From Bacteriovoracaceae bacterium (lineage in GTDB: Bacteria; Bdellovibrionota; Bacteriovoracia; Bacteriovoracales; Bacteriovoracaceae), in assembly GCA_029865945.1 (NCBI GenBank), contig JARXAH010000014.1, positions 1 to 64,000 on the forward strand: a DNA stretch of 64,000 nucleotides, read 5' to 3'. The notes beneath the pieces are model-generated. The model saw nothing but the letters and a program-made list of their open reading frames with translations, had not been told where the DNA came from and did no database searches. This document shows, piece by piece, positions 53,333-64,000 of this stretch. Position 1 is the stretch's first letter, and every line of letters begins with the position of its first letter. The position numbers and the translations under genes are program-made.

Positions 53333-54664
53333 TTTAAAATTTATTTCTTATTCATATTTTTTTTTCTTTTAGCCTTTCACACATTTGCAGATCCCATTGA
53401 TTTTTCATCTATACAAAAGCTTGATATTATAAAGAAGTACCCTGAATTATTAATTTTGCTGAAAAAACACCTAGAATACTTAGAGAAGAAGAATTCTAGA
53501 CTAAGGGAAGAGGTTGCTGGTGAAATTAATTTTAGCGAATACTTCGAAACTAACAACGTTGGAAAAAATTTAATTAAAGAATTAGAGAAAATAATTTTTT
53601 TTTATAAAGCTCGCTGCGATTTCACGAATTCACAATTTCCAGAAGGATCTATTGAATTTTTCAATAACGTAAACCAACAGAACACCGACCAAATAAAAAA
53701 TATAATAAGCAGAATTAGACAGAAAACTAGCACCTATAAAGATTATTTTTTAGCCAAGGAGTATTTATTAAGCTACTACGACGTCTTGACTCTAAAAGAA
53801 GCTGAATTGCGTTTTACGGATAAAATTACAAACGAGGTAGCAATAGAAAATGCTAAAAATGATTTAGTACTAAATGATATTAGTCAAAACATTCAAGTGA
53901 GGCAGGATTTTGGAAATTTCATTTTTGAATATCATCCTACAGGAGTAATAAGCAGCTCAAGCGGAGGAGTCAACACAGGAAGAGACGCGGGTTCTAATAC
54001 TGTCTATAACAGGAATTTTTCTACCCTACATAGTACAATTCTGGAATTTAAAGATAAAGATATTGCTTCCTTTGATTGCGCACTTTGAAACACCTCTGCA
54101 CCCTTGAATTTAAAAGACATTGCTGAACTTTTTCTAGCTGGAATCAATCCATCAGCACTAACTAAAATTTTACTAAATGCTGATGGTTATCTAAACTTTA
54201 TCGCAAGTATTTTTAATGATCATGACTTATGGGCACATGGCAGTATAATGTACTCGCCATTAATTCCGAGTCAAATTTATTATCCCCTTCAAAGATTTTT
54301 AGCTCTCCAGGGAAATCTTGAAAAATTGAGAAATATTTATTTAACAGAAATGGATAAAGCAAATAAAACGAAAATTTTTGCTGATTTTTTTAAACCTATT
54401 TTATATTTTTTTTCCAAAGGCCATGAAAGAGGTTCCCAATTCCAGACATTACTCACACAAATCGATATAAACCGTATCTTAGATTATTTAAACGACCCTA
54501 ACTTTTACGGAGGTACAGAACCGTGGAAGTCAATGAACTTAAGTGCAGAAGTACCTGATACTTTTGATATTAGTTTAATGGAAGGTTTCTCTATTTTTGA
54601 AAAGGCAATCCACAACTTGGTTAACTGCAGCACAGGAAATTGTGACTATTGCACGGTCAAGTAG
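53330..54664 (+). pseudogene. Tandem paralogue A, secreted protein with in-frame TGA
   Basis: The whole 445-codon frame is open except for TGA at 54086-54088. The N-terminal part has a signal peptide (YFLFIFFFLLAFHTFA) and DPIDFSSIQKLDIIKKYPEL; the C-terminal part has LNLKDIAELFLAGINPS, KGHERGS, NFYGG and ends in a C-x5-C-x2-C motif (NCSTGNCDYC). Homology to paralogue B runs straight across the stop: FDCAL-stop-NTSA aligns with FDGPIWNSAA, so the TGA sits exactly at a Trp (TGG) in B. TGA is used as an ordinary stop elsewhere, so a nonsense mutation is the default reading. The family is unrecognised. Confidence 0.75.
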
Positions 54665-54845
54665 GGTCTTCCAAAATTTGCTATTAAAAAATCAAGAAGG
54701 CTAATTAGCGAAATTTATAATTGAGAAAATGAATACCCCCCCTGAGTATTTTTAAGATTTCTTTCAACGACAACCACTTATTTAACAAGGTTTAGTCCAC
54801 ATCAGACAAATTATAAGAGCAGATTTTTTTAGTCGTTACCAATTA

Positions 54846-54922
54846 AAAGTAATACATTTTTGCCCTGTTTAAACATATGGACTTCGATGTCATAATCATC
54901 AAGCAGGAGCAGATGAACAATG
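54846..54922 (+). repeat. Upstream duplicate B (leader of tandem paralogue B)
   Basis: Second copy of the 77-bp block at 53256-53332, about 90 percent identical, ending at ATG 54920. AGGAG, the short out-of-frame ATG and the TAA are all retained. The 180 bp before it (54665-54845) shows no gene. Confidence 0.75.
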
Positions 54923-56253
54923 ATTAAACTTAATTTCTTGTTATTTTTATTTTTTATAACTCAACTTAATTCTTTTGCAAAACCTTTAGATTTGGCGACT
55001 ATAACAAAACTAGAAGTTGTCAAAAATCATCCAGAACTAATACGTCTTCTGGAGGCTCATCAAAAATTTATACAATTATTTGACTCCGGCGGCACCAGCG
55101 CGGATGTTGATTTTTCTGCTTATTTCAATACTGGCACAGTCGGAAGAGACGTCATAAATGAATTGGAAAAGGTTATTAATTTTTACGATGTTGAAATCGA
55201 TGCTACAGGTAATTTCAATGGGGAATCATTGGCTTTTTTTAAAAATGTAAACGAATTAAATAATAATCAAATTAAAGAAATTATTAATAGAATTATGAAT
55301 AGTACAGTTACCTACCAAGATTATTTTTTAATTCACAAGCACTTACTAACCTACTACGACATTATAACTTTTTACGAAGCCCAGCTTCGCTTTGTTAAGA
55401 ATTTAACGGATGTAGATATAATTGAAGATCTTAAGAATAAATTAACACTTAAGGATATAATCCCAGAAATTAAAGTAGGAGGTGGTGGTGAGCGTTATTA
55501 TTATACTTATTTGCCAGAGGGTGTACTCAGTAACGCCCATAATGAGAAAAATCCCAAAAAAATATACAGCCAAGATGGATGCCTTTTAAACAATCAAATT
55601 GTAAACACGTTGATGCTATACTGAGTGTTTTCGATGGACCAATATGGAATTCTGCTGCTGAATTAAATTTGAAAAGTATTGTTGAACTATATTTGGCGGG
55701 AATATATCCATCAGGATTAACCAAGAAGCTTTTAAGTGCTGATGGATTTCTAAATTTTACGGCCGCTATCTTTAATATGCATGATTGGTCTGGACATGGA
55801 GAGGCAAGAATGTATATCAATTTGCTTTTTAGTCTTACTAAAGAAAGTTCGTTGCAAGAAAGATTCAACCTTCTTCAATCAATACTAGAAAAATTCAGAG
55901 ATTTATATCTTCGAGAAATAAATTTTGCAAAAATTTCAAAGAATTTTTCCGATTTTTTTAATATTATTTCATTTTTTTTTAAAAATGGACACGAGAGAGG
56001 TTCTGTCTTCGATGTCTTGATCCTAAATGATTCCGACGTAAGCAGGACAAAACTTGAACTTGATTATAAAGTTTTCAATGATCTAAATTTTTACGGAGGA
56101 ATTGCACAATGGAAATCAATGGGCATAGATGTAGATAATTGGCCTAAAGAAATTACAATGAATTTAATTATTGGAGCTCATAAATATTTTAATGATTTAG
56201 CTGTGCCAATTTCATGTTTGGTTGGGGATTGCAATAAGTGCATAACAAAATAA
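54920..56253 (+). pseudogene. Tandem paralogue B, secreted protein with 1-nt frameshift
   Basis: Two overlapping frames carry the halves: 54920-55624 with a signal peptide (FLLFLFFITQLNSFA) and KPLDLATITKLEVVKNHPEL, and a frame closing at 56253 with LNLKSIVELYLAGIYPS, NGHERGS, NFYGG and the C-terminal SCLVGDCNKC. A 1-nt deletion is implied, most likely in the run of seven A at 55556-55562. With one more base the gene has 445 codons, exactly the length of paralogue A. Both halves are conserved relative to A. It may be a real mutation or a homopolymer sequencing error. Confidence 0.75.
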
Positions 56254-56337
56254 AAACAGTAAAAGCCATTTCTTATTGAGAAATTTAAGAAAAACCATCA
56301 GTCTTCTGAACTAACATTGAATTTTTTTTTGTTGCAA

Positions 56338-57474
56338 CTAAGGATAACGAAGTCTAGCAGAAGAATTACTTTTAGATAATATAAGAAAATCAAGAATATC
56401 TTTTGAAGCTAATCTTAATTCTGGAAAATAAGCAAAAGTCTTGGCGTCATTATTATTCGTAAGTTTGCCAATGTCTTCATAAAAATGATTATACAATTCT
56501 TTGACTTCAAAAACATCGAGCTCTCTTTCTCCAGCAGAAGCTTCGAATAAATATCTACTTGTTCCATCTAAGGATCGATATTCAATAACCGCAATTTTAA
56601 TTTTATTTTTTACAAAACTAAAACTACGTACACCTTCTTCGTCAACCAACAGTTTAAATCCTTCATCAAGTAATTCACTTCGTTTTGAATTTTTTATATA
56701 AACAAGTGGCCAATTTCTTTGAATTGAGAGAGTTTTCATAAAGTCATGAATGAAAGCAGGAATCAAAGGTACTCCCTTTGAATTCGTTTCAACGAATATC
56801 CCAGCAATATGAATTGTGCTATTTTCATCAGGCACAAATAACACTTCATTATAATCAGTGTACGCTTGATTACTGTTTAATTGACGAAATTTTTCATCGA
56901 GAAATAATTTTGGAGAATTGAACTTCGGGTCTACGTTAAAACGAGAATTATTACTTAGGGATTCTCTAAGCGCATCTTGACTATTGATTGAGTTTATCCC
57001 CGAAAATGATCCCAAAACTGAATTAGGTGTATATCCATCATCTAAGAATAAACCAAAAATTTCTTTTGACTTCCATCCCTCTAAAATGAATCCAACTTGA
57101 CCAAACATTCCAATGACATCTTTCTTGATTCCAATTAGACTTGCCGATATAGTTCTGGCATTTTCTCCTTGAATTCCATGATAAATTTCATCGATGTAAC
57201 CACTTAGTTCTTTTATATAGTCATCTTTTGAAACAAACTTATCTGCTCCCCAAAAACTAACACCTGAGACCATAAAAATATTATGCTCATTAGTTGATAT
57301 ATTTGTAGGATTACTTAATTTTCCTGCGTCCCAAAAACTTATGTTTAGTTCTTCCAATAATCTCATTTTTTCAACTAAAGGGTCACAAGGGAACTTCGGC
57401 CCTGCCCTTACATTTTCAACAAAAAAGTATTGTGGCATCAAGAAAAAAGCAAATTTCAAAATAAAATTAATCAT
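56338..57474 (-). CDS. Secreted protein of unknown function
   Basis: This 378-aa protein has a signal peptide (FILKFAFFLMPQYFFVENVRA). The mature protein contains repeats of a W-G/DA segment (ISFWDAGKL, VSFWGADKF) near the N-terminus and mixed alpha/beta sequence after that (GQVGFILEGWKSKEIFGLFL, STIHIAGIFVETNSKG, IKIAVIEYRSLDG). The last features resemble a GNAT-like or similar fold only loosely, and I would not assign a function. It is convergent with paralogue B, 84 bp apart. Confidence 0.7.
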   Translation of the reverse strand: MINFILKFAFFLMPQYFFVENVRAGPKFPCDPLVEKMRLLEELNISFWDAGKLSNPTNISTNEHNIFMVSGVSFWGADKFVSKDDYIKELSGYIDEIYHGIQGENARTISASLIGIKKDVIGMFGQVGFILEGWKSKEIFGLFLDDGYTPNSVLGSFSGINSINSQDALRESLSNNSRFNVDPKFNSPKLFLDEKFRQLNSNQAYTDYNEVLFVPDENSTIHIAGIFVETNSKGVPLIPAFIHDFMKTLSIQRNWPLVYIKNSKRSELLDEGFKLLVDEEGVRSFSFVKNKIKIAVIEYRSLDGTSRYLFEASAGERELDVFEVKELYNHFYEDIGKLTNNNDAKTFAYFPELRLASKDILDFLILSKSNSSARLRYP

Positions 57475-57691
57475 TGTAAACTTCGCTCAGCATTTAATAC
57501 GAATGAACCAATAAAATAAAGAATAAATCATACCCTCTAATAATAAACGATAATCAATAATGTTTCATCTCGGCAAAATTTGACAATTTTGTAATTTATG
57601 TAATCAAATATTTTTTTAATTTTTATCAAACTAGTAGTCGTCAATATTCGGTCTTAATATTGAGCTGGGGAACAATCCGATGCAAGGCAAA

Positions 57692-59707
57692 TTAAAGTGA
57701 AATAGTCTTTACTACGTATGTCCCTGGCGCGCACGGAGCATTTATCATTTTTGTAACGCCGCTTCGAAGCGATAACCTAAGCAATATTTCCCCGGTGCCT
57801 TCGGAGTAAGTAAAGATTTTGCGAGGGGAAACCCACTCATCTTTCATATACACACCAGACTCATCTAGAACGATCGTTTCAAGTTCTTCTAGCGAAGTAT
57901 CGGCAGATTGGCCCTTAATTTCTTTTGTTATAATGCTTGAACTAAGTTGATCTATATTAATTTTTTCATCACTAAAATTTAATTGAAGCACACAATGTCG
58001 ATTTTTCTCAAGCCCTAAATCTTTGTAAATTTTCTCAACATATTCAGCTGAGGGAACTTCAACCGTCTTGCTATTTCGATCGATGGCAATCGTAATCATG
58101 GTCTCATCTTGCTTGAGCGCTAAATACTGGGAATCATCTTTCCATACAAGAGGTGAAGATATTTCAATTGTGTTGTAATTAATCTTTCTAAATTGAAAAT
58201 TTTGAAACTCGCCGCCCAAAGAATCTAGATTTAAATTAAATTCTTGAGAAATTTTCCCCATCAAATGCTCGATATGAAAGGTGACCACTTGAGAAAAATT
58301 ATTTTGGGTAATCCTATCAACGTAATAAACTTCCGATGGAAGCAAGTGAACAACCTTCATCGCCGTATTTTTATTTTCATCTTCTTGCCCAACAAAAACA
58401 TTTCCAGCGGGCAACCGGTAGATCAATACATAGGTCGCAGAATTTCCTTCCACGACATTTCCGTTATTATCAAGATAGAGCAGATTTCCAATCTGAGTTT
58501 TTCCGTCTAAAGAAACAAAAGGGATGTTTGTCTCTGGGACCTGATCAATGCGAATGAGCGCCGCCGAAGTCTCACCTTTAACAAATGAAGGATCGAGGGA
58601 TTGAAAAAGATCAAGTGACAAAAGTGGTACTTCTTTTATATCGTCGTTTTGATTGACGCTAAACCTTGTGGAGGCAAAATACTTATCAACAATGGCAGCA
58701 AAATAAGGCGACTCTTGGGATGTCGACGAACTCAAAGATGCACTACTTGCACTTTCCCAAAGAGCTTCAAAATGAAACTGATCATTACTGTGAATTCTAG
58801 TATCAGCGTTTCCTAGTGCCACCACATCTAACTTAAAGCGCAACTTATCTAAGGATTTACTTGGCAACTGCTGCAAAGGAAAGAAATTTATTTCCGTAGA
58901 GGAATCTGCCTCTGATATTTTATCCATATAGGAGGAGGCCTCATCAGGAGTAGAGGATTTTGCTAAGGCCGAGGACTTGAATTTATTAAATTCTATATTT
59001 TCTTTCTTTTCTTTATTTTTATCATCACTCGATGCCACCAAGGGCAAAGAGGATTGATTCATTTGGTTGGAGACGCTTGTGGGTTTCACTATTGAAACCT
59101 TTCCAATTGGCGTTTGATTCGCAGTCTGCGGAACTATGCTTACACTAAGGCTTTCACTATTTGGACTACTGTTGATAAATTTTTGATTTATTTCTTCTAT
59201 TGCCTTATCCGCTTCTGCAAGCGAAAGTCCTTTCTTTGGCGCAGTTGAAACTTCTTGAGTAACGAGCAGGGAAGGTGCCGCATGTGAAGTTGTAGCAACC
59301 TCGTCAAATATGAATTCAACAGGTTCATCGTTATTATTTTGATTCTGTTTATTTTCTTCGTCATTATTTTCTCTATAGGTAGGAAAGAGGGCCACATCTA
59401 TTTTTTTCTCAAGCTTATATTTCTCAAGCATTACGATGCTTTCCATATGCTCAAAAGACGGGGTTTCTTCTTGAATAAGATTTATCTTTTCAACTGCGAT
59501 TTCATTATTGAAACTATTTTCCCGAGCACTTTCCGGCACGCTCTTATCTGCACTCTTATCAAAAAGCGCCGGCGACTGATAGTAAGTAGTACGTTCAGAA
59601 TCGTTTTTGTTGTATTTCGTCGTTCCATTAAAAACCACGGCCCCGACGAACGTAAGGTAGATGGCAATACTAGCTGTTTTTAAAATCATGGATACAGTTG
59701 TGAACAT
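57692..59707 (-). CDS. Membrane-anchored protein of unknown function
   Basis: This 671-aa protein has an N-terminal membrane anchor or uncleaved signal (ILKTASIAIYLTFVGAVVFNG). The next 240 residues are Ser/Asn/Glu/Lys-rich and probably disordered. The C-terminal 400 residues are beta-rich (RFKLDVVALGNADTRIHSND, FVSLDGKTQIGNLLYLDNNG, GEILLRLSLRSGVTKMINAP) and resemble stacked Ig-like or carboxypeptidase-regulatory modules. There are only two cysteines, one in NRHCVLQLNF and one near the C-terminus. It is not recognisably related to the atp genes next to it. Confidence 0.7.
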   Translation of the reverse strand: MFTTVSMILKTASIAIYLTFVGAVVFNGTTKYNKNDSERTTYYQSPALFDKSADKSVPESARENSFNNEIAVEKINLIQEETPSFEHMESIVMLEKYKLEKKIDVALFPTYRENNDEENKQNQNNNDEPVEFIFDEVATTSHAAPSLLVTQEVSTAPKKGLSLAEADKAIEEINQKFINSSPNSESLSVSIVPQTANQTPIGKVSIVKPTSVSNQMNQSSLPLVASSDDKNKEKKENIEFNKFKSSALAKSSTPDEASSYMDKISEADSSTEINFFPLQQLPSKSLDKLRFKLDVVALGNADTRIHSNDQFHFEALWESASSASLSSSTSQESPYFAAIVDKYFASTRFSVNQNDDIKEVPLLSLDLFQSLDPSFVKGETSAALIRIDQVPETNIPFVSLDGKTQIGNLLYLDNNGNVVEGNSATYVLIYRLPAGNVFVGQEDENKNTAMKVVHLLPSEVYYVDRITQNNFSQVVTFHIEHLMGKISQEFNLNLDSLGGEFQNFQFRKINYNTIEISSPLVWKDDSQYLALKQDETMITIAIDRNSKTVEVPSAEYVEKIYKDLGLEKNRHCVLQLNFSDEKINIDQLSSSIITKEIKGQSADTSLEELETIVLDESGVYMKDEWVSPRKIFTYSEGTGEILLRLSLRSGVTKMINAPCAPGTYVVKTISL

Positions 59708-59789
59708 ATATTCTCTATTGTACCAGGTTTATGAGAGAGACAACAAAATTGAGATGGGGAATTTTTTTCCTCTGGAGCTAAATAGTCAA

Positions 59790-59807
59790 GTGGTCCTTTA
59801 GGACCAC
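59790..59807 (-). terminator. Possible hairpin terminator after atpC
   Basis: GTGGTCC, loop TTTA, GGACCAC forms a 7-bp perfect stem, 68 bp beyond the atpC stop. There is no clear U-run directly after it on the minus strand, so intrinsic termination would be weak. Position makes an operon-end role plausible. Confidence 0.4.
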
Positions 59808-59874
59808 CTGATAAATTCACTTAAAATTTGCTTAGATTATTTTCAGAGTAATTAAATCTTTTCTTTAGTTTTCT

Positions 59875-60291
59875 TTAGAGGTCTTTCGTTTTTCCATGGG
59901 CCAAGAGAATTCTTCCTCGCGCGCGCGCTTGTTTGCGAGTCTGCTTGGTCAGATCATCTTGAGATAGTTGATCAATTTTGACGAGCTTTTGATCTGCATT
60001 TTTAAGCGCTTTTTGCGCCCTTTCCATATTAACTTGCGATTCTGTTTCTGCGGTCGTGGCAAGAACAGTAACGTGGTCTTTGACTACTTTACAAATGCCG
60101 TGGGATACAAAAAATCTTTGTATCCCGTACTCGCCCTTGCAAACTAATACACCACTATCAAGCTGCGATAATAGATGTTCGTGGCCTGTAAAAATTCCAA
60201 TTTGCCCCATCACTGTCGGAATAGACAATTCTGTACAAGAAATTTTTTTTGCCAGCGCCCCATTAGGAGTAAATAAGTCAAACGTTAACAC
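59875..60291 (-). CDS. atpC: ATP synthase epsilon subunit
   Basis: This 138-aa protein is the epsilon subunit of the F1 central stalk. It has the N-terminal beta-sandwich (LTFDLFTPNGALAKKISC, PTVMGQIGIFTGHEHLLSQL) and the C-terminal helical hairpin (ERAQKALKNADQKLVKIDQL). It is the last gene of the leftward operon, 15 bp after atpD. The C-terminal helices are the part that inhibits ATP hydrolysis in bacteria. Confidence 0.95.
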   Translation of the reverse strand: MLTFDLFTPNGALAKKISCTELSIPTVMGQIGIFTGHEHLLSQLDSGVLVCKGEYGIQRFFVSHGICKVVKDHVTVLATTAETESQVNMERAQKALKNADQKLVKIDQLSQDDLTKQTRKQARARGRILLAHGKTKDL

Positions 60292-60306
60292 AACTCACCT
60301 TATCCC

Positions 60307-61737
<1,431 letters not shown>

Positions 61738-61762
61738 CTAGCTAATGTATAAAATATATTTT

Positions 61763-62635
61763 TTAACCTTTTAAAGATTCCGCACCGGACACAACTTCAA
61801 TTAACTCTGTTGTAATCGCCGCTTGACGCAATTTATTCATCTTGATCGTCAAACGCTTAATAACGGAACTACAATTTTTTGTCGCACTTTCCATTGCCAC
61901 CATTCGCGCTCCATGTTCAGAAGCAACAGCATCAAACAAAGCTGTTTGAATGGAGTTATTATAAACCTCTGGAATAAGCAAATCTAAAATTTCCGCTGCA
62001 CCAGGTTCACACTTAAATTCTGTAATTTTTCCTTCCATCATCTTCAATTCTTCTTTAGAAAGAGAGAAGGGGAGGAGCTGTTTAATGGTCGGAGTATAAG
62101 TCATCGCCGAATAAAATTTATTGTAGGCAACAAAAATTTTTCCTACTTTATTGTTTAAATAAAGTTGAGACAATTCCGAACCCACTTGGCGCAATTCCTC
62201 AATCGTCGGATCAGCTTTTACAAATTTAAATTGTTTTTCTAATTTAAATTCTGTTGATAAAAAATCTTTTGCTTTTTTACCAATATGATAAATGGTCCAA
62301 TTTTTGCTGTTAGCATCACTTCTTAAAAAGAGACGAATTTTTTTCACTAAACCAGAATTATATCCGCCGCAAAGGCCCTTATCTGAAGAAATCACAAACA
62401 AAATATTTGGAAGCTTGTCGTCTTTTTGCTCAATCATCGGGTGTTGATAATTTTGCGCAACAGCCGCCGCCATTTTCACCGTGCTTTGAAGTTCATCAGA
62501 ATAATTTCGCTGTGAAAGAATGCGCTGTTGAGCTTTGGAAAGCTTCGCAGCTGAAACCAACTTCATGGCCTTCGTTATTTTTAACGTACCCTTGGTGGTT
62601 TTAATTCTTTTTTTGAGGCCTTTAATATTTGCCAT
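61763..62635 (-). CDS. atpG: ATP synthase gamma subunit
   Basis: The rotating central shaft of F1, 290 aa. The N-terminal helix reads KKRIKTTKGTLKITKAMKLV, and the FVISSDKGLCGGYNSGLVKK segment (about residues 78-97) and the C-terminal helix EHGARMVAMESATKNCSSVI with RQAAITTELIEVVSGAESL are diagnostic. It follows atpA by 5 bp and precedes atpD by 37 bp. Confidence 0.95.
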   Translation of the reverse strand: MANIKGLKKRIKTTKGTLKITKAMKLVSAAKLSKAQQRILSQRNYSDELQSTVKMAAAVAQNYQHPMIEQKDDKLPNILFVISSDKGLCGGYNSGLVKKIRLFLRSDANSKNWTIYHIGKKAKDFLSTEFKLEKQFKFVKADPTIEELRQVGSELSQLYLNNKVGKIFVAYNKFYSAMTYTPTIKQLLPFSLSKEELKMMEGKITEFKCEPGAAEILDLLIPEVYNNSIQTALFDAVASEHGARMVAMESATKNCSSVIKRLTIKMNKLRQAAITTELIEVVSGAESLKG

Positions 62636-62640
62636 AAAAT

Positions 62641-64000
62641 TTAGACCTTGCTGTTATCAATAAAATCTTTACAAGCTTTTCCTAGCTTATCTTCAAGGTC
62701 GCCACCGAATGCCAGAGTTTGCTTCAAATCTGAAACGATAGAAGGATAACGATTTCTCAAGAACTCCAACAATTCTTTTTCTGCCGTTCTAATTTTGCTT
62801 ACCGGAATCTTATCGAAGTAACCTTTTGTGGCCGCAAAAATACTGATGACTTGGTCGATAACATCCAAAGGTGAATATTGATTTTGTTTCAATAATTCAA
62901 CGAGACGCTCACCGCGATTTAATTGTCGTTGAGTTGCTTCATCAAGGTCTGATCCGAACTGAGCAAAGGCCGCCAATTCACGGTACTGAGCTAAATCTAA
63001 TCTCAAAGTTCCTGCCACTTTCTTCATGGCCTTCACTTGAGCAGAACCACCTACCCGAGATACTGATAAACCTACGTTAACCGCCGGACGAATACCAGAG
63101 TTGAACAAGTCCCCCTCAAGATAAATTTGTCCATCGGTAATGGAAATGACGTTGGTAGGAATGTAGGCCGCCACATCACCTTCTTGAGTTTCAATAATCG
63201 GTAGTGCCGTCATTGATCCCGCACCAAGGGCGTCACTCATCTTCGCCGCACGTTCAAGTAAGCGCGAGTGAATATAGAACACGTCTCCTGGAAACGCTTC
63301 TCGACCTGGTGGACGTCTTAGTAACAAGGAAAGTTGTCGGTACGCTTGTGATTGCTTTGTTAAATCATCATAAACAATGAGCGCATGCTTGCCGTTGTCA
63401 CGATAGTATTCACCCATTGTACATCCTGTATAAGGAGCAATGTATTGAAGCGGTGCCGTATGAGAAGCCGTTGCAGATACGATAATGGTATAATCGAGAG
63501 CCCCAGCATCTTTTAATTTTTGATAAACTTGTCTAACGGTTGATTGTTTTTGACCAATGGCCACATAAATACAAACAACGTCCTTACCTTTCTGATTGAT
63601 AATCGTATCAATGGCAACCGCAGTCTTTCCTGTTTTTCTATCACCAATAATTAATTCCCTCTGACCACGACCAATCGGAATCATGGCATCGATGGCTTTG
63701 ATACCTGTTTGAAGTGGTTCATGGACCGACTTACGAGCTAAAATACCAGGCGCCTTCAATTCTACTTGCCTGAATTCGTGAGTTTTTATTTCGCCATTAC
63801 CATCAATGGGCTCTCCAATCGCATTTACTACGCGACCCAAAAGCGCATCCCCCACAGGTACTTGTACAATTTTTTGTGTTCGCTTAACCGTCGATCCTTC
63901 GCTGATACCGATGTCTGATCCAAGAATCGCGATACCTACGTTATTACTTTCAAGATTTAAAACCATTCCACGCACGCCACTTTCAAACTCTACTAGTTCT
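62641..64000 (-). CDS. atpA: ATP synthase alpha subunit, N-terminus beyond the window
   Basis: The non-catalytic nucleotide-binding alpha subunit. The frame is open to the window edge ([20 protein letters not shown]), so about 50 N-terminal residues are missing. Visible are the Walker A region [55 protein letters not shown] and [15 protein letters not shown], and the arginine-finger region [16 protein letters not shown]. The gene order atpA-atpG-atpD-atpC is standard; atpH and the F0 genes should lie beyond 64000. Confidence 0.97.
   Translation of the reverse strand, partial: ELVEFESGVRGMVLNLESNNVGIAILGSDIGISEGSTVKRTQKIVQVPVGDALLGRVVNAIGEPIDGNGEIKTHEFRQVELKAPGILARKSVHEPLQTGIKAIDAMIPIGRGQRELIIGDRKTGKTAVAIDTIINQKGKDVVCIYVAIGQKQSTVRQVYQKLKDAGALDYTIIVSATASHTAPLQYIAPYTGCTMGEYYRDNGKHALIVYDDLTKQSQAYRQLSLLLRRPPGREAFPGDVFYIHSRLLERAAKMSDALGAGSMTALPIIETQEGDVAAYIPTNVISITDGQIYLEGDLFNSGIRPAVNVGLSVSRVGGSAQVKAMKKVAGTLRLDLAQYRELAAFAQFGSDLDEATQRQLNRGERLVELLKQNQYSPLDVIDQVISIFAATKGYFDKIPVSKIRTAEKELLEFLRNRYPSIVSDLKQTLAFGGDLEDKLGKACKDFIDNSKV

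Noticed and set aside
53330-54664. TGA as a general Trp codon in this genome
   Set aside because: TGA ends many intact genes here, for example the HEPN gene and the ATPase at 4298, so the code is standard.
55579-56253. Second half of paralogue B as an independent gene starting at ATG 55579
   Set aside because: Homology to paralogue A begins upstream of that ATG once the frame is corrected, and no ribosome binding site is visible.

Overview
The window is 64 kb of a low-GC Gram-negative chromosome. Many proteins carry signal peptides or lipoboxes, there are outer-membrane-type beta-barrels, an LptF/LptG permease and a PBP4-type carboxypeptidase. The mix (large secreted proteins without recognisable family, an orphan class III pilin, a CFI-box-like protein in a cell-envelope operon) suggests a Bdellovibrionota/Bacteriovoracales-type bacterium. 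That placement is inference from gene style; no marker was compared with a database.

Region 1 (1-9.6 kb) is accessory. It holds five AAA ATPases of the DUF4143 type (one cut by the window edge, one a pseudogene with two in-frame stops), two nucleotidyltransferase toxin-antitoxin-like pairs (HEPN/MNT and HI0073/HI0074 types), a REP-associated tyrosine transposase (RAYT) bounded by about 40-bp inverted repeats, a shorter element with the same ends, a MITE inserted in the MNT gene, a 30-bp perfect palindrome, a polypurine tract and a frameshifted DUF4337-like gene.

Region 2 (9.6-28.7 kb) is mostly housekeeping. A leftward operon runs galU, an unknown secreted protein, priA. A rightward run carries an outer-membrane protein, a CFI-box-like protein, an LptF/LptG permease, def, fmt, rpe and hutH. 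Histidine degradation (hutH, hutU, hutI) is interrupted by dacB on the other strand. A second copy of the MITE class, a TlpA-like thioredoxin, a class III pilin, glpK and tRNA-Arg(CCT) follow.

Region 3 (28.7-59.7 kb) mixes secreted and lipoproteins (a pyroglutamyl-peptidase-like protein, a metzincin-type protease, a beta-propeller lipoprotein, a 5'-nucleotidase) with DNA enzymes (a SEC-C/SNF2 helicase of 1467 aa, radA, ligA) and a patatin-like phospholipase. Between 49.4 and 56.3 kb three consecutive secreted-protein loci are each interrupted: an aminotransferase by TAA, and two tandem paralogues, one by TGA exactly where its sister has Trp and the other by a 1-nt shift. Repaired, the two paralogues are the same length (445 codons).

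Region 4 (59.8-64 kb) is the end of the ATP synthase operon, atpA-atpG-atpD-atpC, read leftward; atpA runs off the window.

The most unusual signals are: (a) a MITE class with three copies whose central hairpin keeps pairing through compensatory changes, one copy splitting an antitoxin-type gene in frame with a TTA duplication; (b) the cluster of interrupted secreted genes; (c) the RAYT element and its internally deleted relative among DUF4143 ATPases.
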